A DNA stretch of 64,000 nt from Omphalotus guepiniiformis (Eukaryota > Basidiomycota > Agaricomycetes > Agaricales > Omphalotaceae): assembly GCA_028554645.1 (NCBI GenBank), contig JAQOOI010000058.1:186001-250000 (forward strand). The letters are read 5' to 3'. Shown here piece by piece: positions 51,812-61,331 of the stretch. The notes beneath the pieces were generated by a model. That model saw only the letters and a program-made list of their open reading frames with translations, was not told where the DNA came from and did not search any database. Within the stretch, counting starts at the first letter, position 1. Each line of letters begins with the position of its first letter. The position numbers and the translations under genes were made by a program.

Positions 51812-52648
51812 ATGTCTGTTGCGTTTGCCACTCCCACTCTTTCTCTTTCTCCGATTCTTCCACCACCTTCTTCTTCGTCTAATCCAACTCGCAAACGCAC
51901 CAGTTCTTTTTGCTCTTCTCAAATTCCTTCAAAGGCTCCTAGGACAGACAAGATGGGCATGCTGCGTCGTTCAGAGTCTTTCGTCAGTCTACCTGAGCTA
52001 GAGAGCAAAGCATCGACATCTACGAGTTTCACGGCTGTACCTTATAAACGATCTTTGAGGTGTTGTAAAGATCAGAAGGAGAAACGGAAAGCGCTTTTAC
52101 AGCGTGCTGCGACTTGTCAACCTCTTTCTCCACCTCCACCTCTTCCTACACTTCCATCCACCACCACCACCACCGCAGACGCTGCCGATGCCTCCACACA
52201 ACTCACAATGCGTACACAGAAATCGATACCGAAACAGTATCCAGCCTCATCATCCGCATGTCGCGTCACATCACCCCTTTCCCCAGTCCGCGCAGTTCTC
52301 CCCGCTCGTCCCTCCTTCCCTCGTTCGAAACAAGAGCCAGATCTTTATCGACAGGCTATTACAACTCGTATGAGATGTACACCCGAGGGTCAAAAAATTT
52401 TACATATGGGTCCTAGACTTGCGTTGTCTATTATGTCTGCTACTAAGGAGCTTGAGCGGATTGTTGCTGCGCAGGCTCAGGTTCAGGTTCAGGCGCAAGG
52501 GGATAAAGAGAGGGAGAGGGATGGTGATGTTGTTATGGGTGATTCGGGGGATGGTGTGATGAATACGATGAATACTCCTCCGGCGTTGGCGTTGAGTAGT
52601 TCTTGGGTTATTGTTGATGATTGGGAGATGATTGATTGTGGTGCTTGA
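51812..52648 (+). CDS. Unrecognised 278-residue Ser/Pro-rich protein, single exon
   Basis: No family recognised. MSVAFATPTLSLSPILPPP opens a Ser/Pro-rich region, followed by basic SNPTRKRTSSFCSSQ and DKMGMLRRSESFVSLPELES, a likely phosphorylation-rich patch. Residues about 160-215 look most ordered (QAITTRMRCTPEGQKILHMG, then PRLALSIMSATKELERIVAA). The C-terminus is acidic/aromatic with SSSWVIVDDWEMIDCGA. Codon composition shifts from C-rich near the start to G-rich near the stop, as in neighbouring exons. The upstream gap to urease is only 195 bp. Small basidiomycete proteins of this layout exist, but no function is known to me. Confidence 0.65.
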   Translation: MSVAFATPTLSLSPILPPPSSSSNPTRKRTSSFCSSQIPSKAPRTDKMGMLRRSESFVSLPELESKASTSTSFTAVPYKRSLRCCKDQKEKRKALLQRAATCQPLSPPPPLPTLPSTTTTTADAADASTQLTMRTQKSIPKQYPASSSACRVTSPLSPVRAVLPARPSFPRSKQEPDLYRQAITTRMRCTPEGQKILHMGPRLALSIMSATKELERIVAAQAQVQVQAQGDKERERDGDVVMGDSGDGVMNTMNTPPALALSSSWVIVDDWEMIDCGA

Positions 52649-55600
52649 TGAGATGTCGACACATCAAATTCATCGAGTCATTATCTCCGTATCCCCTGTT
52701 TTGCTTTGCTCCGTCTCGCTTCGCTTCGGGGGAGGTGGGATGGACCCTGAAGAGATGATGGAGCGTTCCTCCGACCTTGCTCGAGCCTCGGAGTCGATGG
52801 TCAACGAAATATTTCTTTCCTCATGTTTCTATGCATGAATCTCGTCGTTTAATAAGGCGTAACTTATTTCGAGTCTTTCTCTATGCCTTTGGGGAACTAG
52901 GTTCCCTTTTTTCCTTCCTATAATTTACACCTCTCCTCCCTACCTCCCTCCTACTCTCGTCGCCCCTCGGTCGCTTTAGCCTTTGCACGCCGCACGCCTT
53001 CGGGTCTTGGGAGGCGTGGATGGTGGCGTGGCTTGGTGTGGTGTCACTGCCACTGCCACTGCCACTGCCACTCCTGACTCGAGCTCTCAGCTGACCATTG
53101 CCACGCCGCCCCGCGGACGAAGTATAGTCTTGCTGTTTCTCACCGGGACTCCGACTCCGACTTCCCGATCCCCGACGTAATGACCGCGCGATGGAGTCGG
53201 TCCCGCTGGGTACTATCTCCGCCGCGGTGCTACATACACGCGAACACACTGGTCATTATAGTCGGTCGGTCGGTGGCGACTGCTTAATTCTCAACAACCC
53301 TCGTTTGCTTTCGATGTTTTTTCGGTTGTGATATTAATTAATGTTTGAATTGATCTCTTTTGTGCTTGGAGTACGTTACGTTTCTCTTTCGTTACGTACG
53401 GTAATAAGTAGGATACGATGTGGTTTTTTTTGTTTCTACATACGGTCTATGCTCTGTTTCTTTTCTTTCCTTTTTTTTTTTTTGAAAATTCTCTTACTTA
53501 GTTGCACATACTTTTATTTGGATATCTGGGACTGTTTCTTCTTCTTCTGTCTTTTGACCTTTTTTGTTTTTTTTTTTGTTTTGGCTTTTGGCTTTTGGTT
53601 TGTACTTTACGAAATTGGAATAGCTATAGTTGGTGGCTTGATACTGATACTGATACTGATAACTGATACTGATATACTGATATGGGTACATACTGATTGT
53701 ATTGAATATACATACGTTACTAGTCGAAATTTTGTGTTTGTGAGCTTGATTGAAACTACTGCTACTGTGATTTGTGGGAATTGGGACATGTTTCGCGTTT
53801 GTGATTTTCCCAAGTTCGTTGTATGTATTGTCGTTTTTGCGATAGCTTCGTCGTTTCGTTTCTTGATATCACTACTCCGAATCGATGCGCAGTGATGAAT
53901 ATATGTACCATGTAAGAGTAAGTACATAGTAGCCTACCGTCGCATCGGATTTATGATGGTTTCAGTGAGTCGATCAAATCATTAGAGTTAGAGGCTCAGT
54001 CACGGTAAGTACATACCATACGTCAACGCCCTGTAAATCTAACCAAAATTTACCTCCCACTTAGCTTGAGGCTATGTTCTCCGAGTCCGAGTCACTACTT
54101 ATTGATCAACAGCGGAACAGGGTATGTATGTATACTCAGACGACGGCGCTGTATTCATGTATTCATTCAGAATCACGTTCAATGTATGGTATATGAGTAT
54201 GCCCATGTAACTATCTATCTGTCTATCTATGAATGATATACTTACTGTATTCAACATGACCATACCCACTTTCATAGACATCCGAGTTGGCCTATCAAAC
54301 GACTCCCACAGTAATAGTACCAAGTACGACTCATCTAATCTATCATCGTTCAAGTTTGTTCCGACGTGGTTCAGTTGGTACCTATCCAAGAACACCAACA
54401 CCAGCAGTCATGATCTGACGACTCGGAAGTTGAGCCTCCGTCGCTTTTGATTTGCAGCTCTGGGTCCGAGACTTCGACTCGAGTCCTGTCCGCGCGCGGT
54501 GTATAATTATCATCCTCTGGAAGAATTGTGTGTAGATCCGAGTCCGACGAGTCATCCCATCGCCGGATCTCTGTTCTTCTCCGAGTCTGATTCCGAGTCT
54601 CATGATCCCATTCAAGAGATATCATCGAAACCATGGGATTCGGAAACCCTGCCAGAGCCAAGGTTACGGGTAGTAGACTGTGTAGACCATCATGACGGGG
54701 GAGTCCGAGGGGCCTGTGATCATGAATCTCGCTTCGTACCTCGCGTTTAAACCTCAGTATGTAGATCCATACACTTCGCATGCGTGTATACCGGGTATGA
54801 TTATCCGTGCATCTTCTACGGGCAGGTCTTGATCACAACTTGAAGTGCGTTTTGTGTTGTGTTCAACACTTGTGCAGTAACAGATTGACTCAGAGATATC
54901 CCCATGATACTTGGGGGTCGAGCGAGAGATGCCGCACGCACGCGTGAATACTTGACACGAATGATCTGAATGATTGACCCCTTCCTTCACAATCGGTCGT
55001 CCAAGTAGCATTGTAGGTATAGTTAATCTTGCGTCACGTACATCATGTTGGCATCTCGAGACATTGAGCAATACATGATAGTTGATACCATCCGTCAACC
55101 GTCGAAGGTTTTTCCTGGAAATTTTAATCAACTGAGATACTCTTTTGAAAAATAGCCAGAAGATGAGGTCATAGTGATGTTTTGGTCCTGGGGAGGGGAG
55201 CTCGAGGGAGCACGAGAACAACTTTGAAAAACTCCAATGCTTGATTCCTGCCTTGGCGCGAGGCTAGCACATTCCAGGACCGGCGAAACACCACTTGCTG
55301 AATAAATTGCAATGGCTTCCCCTCGAGACGCAAGAAAAAACGACATGAGGATCATGATCATGATGTATGATTTGGGGCGGGCGGTGATAGGAATTCAAAG
55401 TCGGAGCGAGAGGAGAATTTTGAGGAGACGAGGTAATGTATGTTAGGATCTGATGGTGTCGTTGATCGTTGTAGAGGTGTCACCGTAGAAAGAGGTATAT
55501 TGGAGATGTTCATGTACTATACCTTGTCTAGTACAGGCATAGTCTATAGTCCCTCGGAGTAGAATAAACCGATGAATTCGCCAACTTTTTCCAAGGTTCC

Positions 55601-56170
55601 TGAACGTTCGTGTTGGGCTGTGCTTGCAAGGGATTCCGGATCAGTCTTCACAAACTTCAACTTCAAGTTGAATATCAGTCAGTACCAGCGCTGGAACGTT
55701 TATGTATGACTTACATGTTCAAACCTCATACGGAGATGAGTGAAACGGCATCAACTGTGCTGGGCGTCATTAAGGCCAGGCCTTCAGGTTCATGAATACC
55801 GCACAGGCTGACGAAACTTGAGATCCAAAGTTTGAAAGACTGGTGAATTGAAGCCTCCAAGTCTTCGTGTTTGCTCGAGATATTTCCAGGTAAGGTAAAG
55901 AACAAGACGATCCCCAGTCGAACTTCAAGTTCTTTGAGCTTTGAGAGCTATCTGCAATAAAACTAATTTCCTCGACAGTGAGCGTTGGTGGACCGGGATA
56001 TCCCGGCAAACTCGTCAAAAAGATTTCCTTTATGTAAACCACCATGGACGCGACTTGACTTGACGCGACGTCTGGACCCTGCAGGGCGAACCAGTTGAAC
56101 TTCTTCCCCTGACCGTTCAATATTCAATTCCTAGCGCCTATCATCCCGTCATGGTGAAAATCTCAGAAAA
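52649..56170. other. 3.5-kb gene-poor, low-complexity stretch
   Basis: No supported gene. The largest ORF (53341-53895 plus) is a poly-T/pyrimidine translation artefact full of Phe and Val. Short tandem repeats occur: four to five TGCCAC units at about 53047-53074 and TGATAC-type units at about 53643-53690, plus several T-runs near 53430-53580. Scattered CCGAGTC-type words recur at 54079, 54535, 54577 and 54701. No terminal repeats, transposase or reverse-transcriptase motif was seen, so it is not called a mobile element. Confidence 0.5.
53643..53690. repeat. TGATAC-type microsatellite
   Basis: Imperfect array of ACTGAT/ATACTGAT units beside a T-rich tract, in the gene-poor stretch. Likely neutral slippage repeat. 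Confidence 0.7.
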
Positions 56171-58780
56171 ATGCGGGCCGCCAAACGCGCCAAAAACGAG
56201 TTCATGCATGGGTACAACGAAAGAATGGGTGGAGAGAACGACTACAATTACCCAGACTTTTCTAAATTACAACTCGAAGACGCGTCGTTGATGCGTTGGG
56301 ACCATATTACGCTCCAGAAAATACGCGACGATCGACCTGCTCCTTCTCCTGAAAGACTTTGTCTTATGATTGACGAGATGGAGGAGCTTAACAAGGAGAA
56401 ACATATGTACTAGTGACTCCTCCAATGATCAGAAATTTCGGAAGGCTCCAAAGTTCATGCATGCTACGATTAGGAAGGAAGAAGGGACGGTGCTGTTTAA
56501 GGCCAGGAAGTACTCTGATGCTATTGAGAAGTACATTGAAGCGATGCATTTTGTCCTGGACGATTCCGGCTCTGGACCTACATCAATAATTCCTTCACCG
56601 ACTTATTTCAATCAAAAATATCTTGAAATCGGTGCTTTGTGTCTTGATGGTACATGGATGGAGTATCTCGACATGCTTGCCTTGGCCGGCAATGTCGCTC
56701 AGTGCCACAAGAAATTGGGCGATCGTATAAAGGTAACTTCTCACCTGCTCTGTCCGAGTTAGAAGCACGTTCATTTCTAGATTCTTAGACTATCGACTGG
56801 CTCCAGGAAGTCGAAGTTCTTCTGCTCAATCAAAGGCACGCGATGATGAAGAATCAGCCGTACTCCGTACACCCTGCCCATATTCACCTCTTTCGTCGTT
56901 CTCTTCAGTTTCGGATTAAAAACTAAATCCGCCAATATCATGAGTTTTTAACTCTCGGGAACACATCTCTTGCTACACATTTTGCGTCAGGAGCACTCGG
57001 CGAGTACCTTCGACCTAACTCAGAGCAATACCCTCGTTTCTTGGCGTTAGAACCGGAAATCGAGGAGCTCGTGAAGATGTTTAATTACAGGCAAGTCGTT
57101 CTTCGGATTGTGGTACACCGACCTCTGCTGACATTAACCGACTATAGGCACCCCGAGCCGAATCTTCTCGACGAGACGCCCCTGGTCTGTCCTGGAATCC
57201 AGGTGCGAGGCATTTGGGAGAAACTTTCGTATGCGCCTGGAACACGACCGAGCGGTCGATGCTCTCATTCAAGCTGGATTTGGAATGGCAGGTTGTATAT
57301 CTGCGGTGGAGTCAATGAATGGCAGATGGAGATAGAAGATAAACTCTGGTGAGTTGGTTCTTGCAAGGGCTGCTTTATGATTTATTAGATGGCTGACAAC
57401 TCGCAAGGCGTCTCGAACTTAAAACTGGTGTTTGGAAACAACTTCCGAATCCTCCGAATCCTCCAACGAAGTTACCTATCGCTGGATTATCGTCTATTCG
57501 GCCTATCCGGGTGTATAAAGACAAGGCATATTTCTTCGTTGGAACTTTCATTTTGCATGTGTTTGACCTCAAGACCGAGAGTTGGTCTCTCCTCAAGACT
57601 TCCATTTCTGGGGGTTTAAAATTGTGGCCCTACTCAGCTGACTACCAGCTCTTGGCTGCCTTCAACACCGCCCTGCTAGACGACAAGTTATACGTCTTCG
57701 GCGGTGACGATAACAACACAACAGTTACCTAGGTGAGTTTCGTTGAAAAACAGAAAATGCATTTTCCTGACAGAGGGGAACAAAGGTCAAAACATCTTCC
57801 TTTCCCTCAACCTCACCACCAACCCAATGGGACCACATAAGTGGCACAACTAACAATGTCCCATGCTCATTCGAGCCCAACCTCCGCACATTACCCTCCA
57901 TGTGGGCCGTTCCAGACTAGCGTAAGATCTACGTCATGCACGGAAGTGCTAATCGTACGGGTGCAAAGCAAAGATGAAACATAAAGCTGGTGCGGGGGAA
58001 TACGACTATGTACGACGATCTCTGGAGCTTTGATGTCGATCAACGCAAGTGGGAGCGAGAGCGACTCAGAGGTAACTTTCCTTCGCCTCGAACTGAAACT
58101 GGTTCGGATTATTGTAGTTTGGCGGGAAGAGCTGTGATTTACGGTGGTTATCATGGAAGCATGAAAACGATTGAGATGAGTAATGTCATTCATCAAGCGA
58201 TGTTTGAGTTTGCGTTCTTTGGGGATACGTTTGTGTATGATCCAAAGACGAAGTTGTGGCAGCATGTGTTGGTTTCTGGGTTTCCTTCGTATAGGTTCGT
58301 TCATGATTCATCTCAAGTCCGCGCCACATACACTGATGGGTGTATTATTGTCAAAATTCAGGGAAATGGCTCCAATCATCTGCGATCCAGATACCGGCAA
58401 AATCTAATTATTCGGTGGTAAGTATCCATTTCACTTCCACGACACGAAAAGATACTAAAATAACACTCACAGCATATGATACACAAATTCAGACTACGTA
58501 TCCGCAAAGAACTTCATGTCACGCGTTTACTATGATCTCTGGCATCTACATAAACTCGACATGGCAGGTGGAGACTGGAACCCAGAGGATCTACAACGAG
58601 ACATCCACGCGGAACGTATGGGTCCTTGGATGCGCTGTTTCACGTGCGGTAATTGTGGTATCACCTGGCAGAAATGTGCTGGATCGTGTGGGGGAAAATA
58701 TTACTTTTGTTCCAAGGATTGTCAGAGGGAAGGATGGAAGGAAGGAACATAAACAGAAGCATGGGTGTAGGAAGATCTAG
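56171..58780 (+). pseudogene. Decayed Kelch-repeat plus MYND zinc-finger gene
   Basis: The relic keeps a recognisable order: a helical N-terminus with a TPR-like segment (EEGTVLFKARKYSDAIEKYI), Kelch-type repeats (RPSGRCSHSSWIWNGRLYIC with GGVNEW; KLYVFGGDDNN; TMYDDLWSFDVDQRKWER; GRAVIYGGYHG), then a C-terminal MYND finger (CGNCGITWQKCAGSCGGKYY, FCSKDCQREGW). Breaks in the coding frame include a frameshift near 56410, TAA at 56924-56926, TAG at 57730-57732 next to a splice donor, a frameshift near 57824, TAG at 57918-57920, TGA at 57975-57977, and a frameshift in a (GGAA)3 run at 58736-58747 inside the finger. Several intact splice sites remain. The intact family is common in mushrooms, with unknown roles. 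Sequencing error could explain one or two breaks, not all. Confidence 0.8.
58736..58747 (+). repeat. (GGAA)3 microsatellite in the MYND finger
   Basis: Three GGAA units after GGAT. One unit fewer would keep the MYND frame through HKQKHGC; with three, the frame shifts to a stop at once. Confidence 0.75.
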
Positions 58781-59310
58781 AGGTAGATATATAGAGGGTA
58801 TCTTATTTCCTTTTTATTTCTTGTTTCTCTATTGTAGCCCTATTTGTTCCCTGCCTGAATGCGTCATAGCATAAAGGCGTCGAAATATTTTCCCATATCC
58901 TCTCGGGATGGTCGCTGGGTGTAATACCAAATCATACATGAAAGTTTGATTCGTTGACCTAAACTTCTTATGTGGCGCTGAACCTCCCGAAAATGAATAC
59001 ATCAATCGCTTGATGGGCTATGTATAGCGCTTGTCCTGGATTTCATCACCTCAAATCTAAGCTGTTGTATCAAACAATCAAGCTTTCAAGGCCAACAAAG
59101 GAAGTATTGTATAGAACGTGCTGTAACCGTGGATTTCTGAGCTTTTGTGTGATCGGCAATATGTAGTTGATCAGTCCACCCTTTCTAAAACCTCAGAAGC
59201 GTCCTTGTGGCAGATACTATAAAATACACATTACAAGCGCACAAACGTGTAACCAATACACATAAAATCACAAAGAACCACATTCCCTACCACGGCCTGA
59301 TCATTACCTA
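58781..59310. other. Convergent 3' region, Kelch-MYND relic and CHORD-like gene
   Basis: About 530 bp of AT-rich sequence with 3' UTR-type composition. No gene or RNA feature seen. Confidence 0.45.
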
Positions 59311-60018
59311 CTAACTTCTGACGTGACACGGAGCGATTGCACATCCGGGACTCCCTACATCTTCCTCGCAGCAACTCCACATAGTAATATTCTTCAACAC
59401 TTTCATGTCACGACCTTCTGGAGTCTTATATATAAACTCAAACACGTCGGCCTCGAGTTCCCCTGCCAACACAATCGTCCCTCAACTGGAATTAGGCAAG
59501 CAAGCAAGTTACTAACCTGGATGATAGAAACATTCATCGGTGGAAGGACCTGGCGTATTGAACTGTCCACCACAATTCAAGCACGTTTGTAGAGAGGCAA
59601 CGGTGTCAGCTTTTGAAGCACCGCGCATTCTACTTCTACGCCGCCGTTTCGACTTCCGGTGAGTTGTCGGTGTTGTCGGTGTTTGTACAGTGTCTTTCGT
59701 TGAAGCCCTCAACTCCCTCGCGACAGCATACCGAAAGGTGTAATTATATCCTATCACCTTCGATATCGCTGCGCGCAGTTGCGCTTCTGGAGCAGTGGCG
59801 ACTATCGACTGCAGGTCCAGACAGTCCAGAACGCCGGAAACCTCTTCCAAATCCGATCCGGAGTCGGAGTCAGGCCGAGGTGAGGGAGAGGAACATGCGC
59901 TCGAAGAGGCATTTGACCTGTAGTATTCGTCCTCGAAGGTAGCAACGTGGGAAGATTGTGAGGGTCCATTCAATGGCGCGCGTAAAGTAGAGTTTAGAAT
60001 CGTCCTGTGATGGGTCAT
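59311..60018 (-). CDS. CHORD-like Cys/His protein A, two exons
   Basis: Exons 60018-59517 and 59462-59311 give 217 residues. The N-terminal part is Ser/Asp/Glu-rich, followed by a helix (LDLQSIVATAPEAQLRAAIS) and a basic run (HRKSKRRRRSRMRGA). The C-terminal part has CLNCGGQFNTPGPSTDECFY with HPG, then, after the intron, MWSCCEEDVGSPGCAIAPCH. The spacing C-x2-C, C-x2-H-P-G, W-S-C-C, G-C and H follows the zinc-binding CHORD pattern known from Rar1 and Hsp90 co-chaperones, but in degenerate form (C-x2-C instead of C-x4-C). Its neighbour at 60430-61062 on the same strand has the same architecture, so the two are probably duplicates. The cellular role is unknown. Confidence 0.7.
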
Positions 60019-60429
60019 CTGGCCTGACAGTTAGGTCTAGATTTGTGGGGTTAGAGTCAGACCTAGGAGCGAAGGGTGCTACGCGAGAAAAGTATACACA
60101 CATAGAATTGGAGGGTTATAGGAAGATGACAAGATGGGGGGTGGCAAGAGGGTGCAAAGATTTCGCGGCAGTTATATAGAACATTTTTACAAAGGGGGAG
60201 GGTCAAAGTCAAAGGCCGTGTCGCACGCCACTCAGAGTGGGGGGTCGATTCCCAATTATTACGCCCGTGGTATAGACAGCGCCCAAAAGCCATCGAATAG
60301 TGTTGACGAGTATGGTACAGTATGCTGTTGACGGTTACATTAAAGTTCCGCCACATCTAAAATATGTCATCACCATCCGCCATCGGAACCTATGTATCAA
60401 CAGAAGACTTACTATAAAATTCAGAATCC
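60019..60429. other. Gap between the two CHORD-like genes
   Basis: About 410 bp: promoter/leader of protein A and 3' UTR of protein B, both on the minus strand. A tRNA B-box-like GGGTCGATTCCC near 60241 lacks a matching tRNA fold (see rejected items). Confidence 0.45.
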
Positions 60430-61062
60430 CTATACAGCCATCATACGACGTCTCTTTGAAGGATTTCCAGGTTCATGATGACCACGTACACAGCCTTGAC
60501 TCAAACCATCTTCATCACAACACGACCACGAAAAGTTCTCTGGAAACTCTGCTCGAGTATTTTCTGCGTTGATAGGTCCATGTACGTTTTCATCCCAGTC
60601 ATCAAAGCTATCGTAATCTGGTTCCAGTGAGCCTGGATTGGGAAAGGAAATGAAACTGGGTGGGATATTCGGAGTGTTAGGAATTTGGGACGTACCTGGA
60701 TGGAATTTACACTCGTCTTCCTCCCGTTCACTCGTCGAATCATACTCTTCATTACATTTGACGCATAGCTGGTACCGAATTATCAGCTCGTCGCTATCTG
60801 GCTTGCGTTTCCGCGAAACCAATTCCTTTGTCAAAGCCTGCTCGATGGCTGGCGACTGCTCTATCAATTGCACGAGAATATCGCGAAGCCGATCCCCAGA
60901 AAGAGTGCGCAAAGCATCGTATAGCTGCGCGCGCGAGCTCTGGTCAAGAATCACTTCTTCCTCGGACTCCTCGACAGTTTCTTCCTCAGATTCGTCTTCG
61001 CTAGACGACTCGGTTATTCCAGTCAGGTCAATGACCTCAATTTCGTCCGAATTCTGAGGCAT
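60430..61062 (-). CDS. CHORD-like Cys/His protein B, single exon
   Basis: Single-exon gene of 210 residues, start at 61062 (MPQNSDEIEVIDLTGITESS). The N-terminus is strongly acidic (SSSEDESEEETVEESEEEVI) and begins with a VIDLTG motif reminiscent of a SUMO-interacting motif. A helix resembling that of protein A follows (AQLYDALRTLSGDRLRDILV, AIEQALTKELVSRKRK). The zinc-type part has CVKCNEEYDSTSEREEDECK with FHPG, a linker, then FSWSCCDEDGLSQGCVRGHH, matching CHORD positions C-x2-C, C-x2-H-P-G, W-S-C-C and G-C-x3-H-H. The C-terminus is basic (NPSKRRRMMAV). An upstream in-frame extension to 61236 is not like protein A and is left out. Role unknown. Confidence 0.7.
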   Translation of the reverse strand: MPQNSDEIEVIDLTGITESSSEDESEEETVEESEEEVILDQSSRAQLYDALRTLSGDRLRDILVQLIEQSPAIEQALTKELVSRKRKPDSDELIIRYQLCVKCNEEYDSTSEREEDECKFHPGTSQIPNTPNIPPSFISFPNPGSLEPDYDSFDDWDENVHGPINAENTRAEFPENFSWSCCDEDGLSQGCVRGHHEPGNPSKRRRMMAV

Positions 61063-61331
61063 TGATAGAACCCTTGAAATGTCAGTTAGAATAAGCCTAT
61101 ACGATTGCGAGTAAATTAACGAACAGTAAGACGTTGAAGTTAGTCTGAGAACAAAGGTAATTATTCGACCTTGGTGTCGCGATGAGAATAGCAGTCTCAC
61201 TGGTTCCTGAAGAGGCACGTGACCGCCTTTGTCCAACTTCCGCCGGAAAATGCACAGCTTCTCACGTGAGCTGATTCGCCGTAAAGTCCGGACTCCGCGG
61301 CGTTGAGATCTCTCTGTGGACTACCTCCATC

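Noticed and set aside
53341..53895. 184-codon plus-strand ORF
   Set aside because: Phe/Val-rich translation of poly-T and pyrimidine tracts; no motif, no codon bias, in a low-complexity region.
52649..56170. Transposable element in the gene-poor stretch
   Set aside because: No terminal repeats, target-site duplications, transposase or reverse-transcriptase motifs could be seen.
60235..60260. tRNA B-box-like GGGTCGATTCCC
   Set aside because: No A-box, anticodon stem or acceptor pairing could be drawn around it, and position 54 would be G rather than T.
60430..61236. Longer version of CHORD-like protein B starting at 61236
   Set aside because: The extra 58 residues have no counterpart in protein A and the ATG at 61062 opens the acidic N-terminus.
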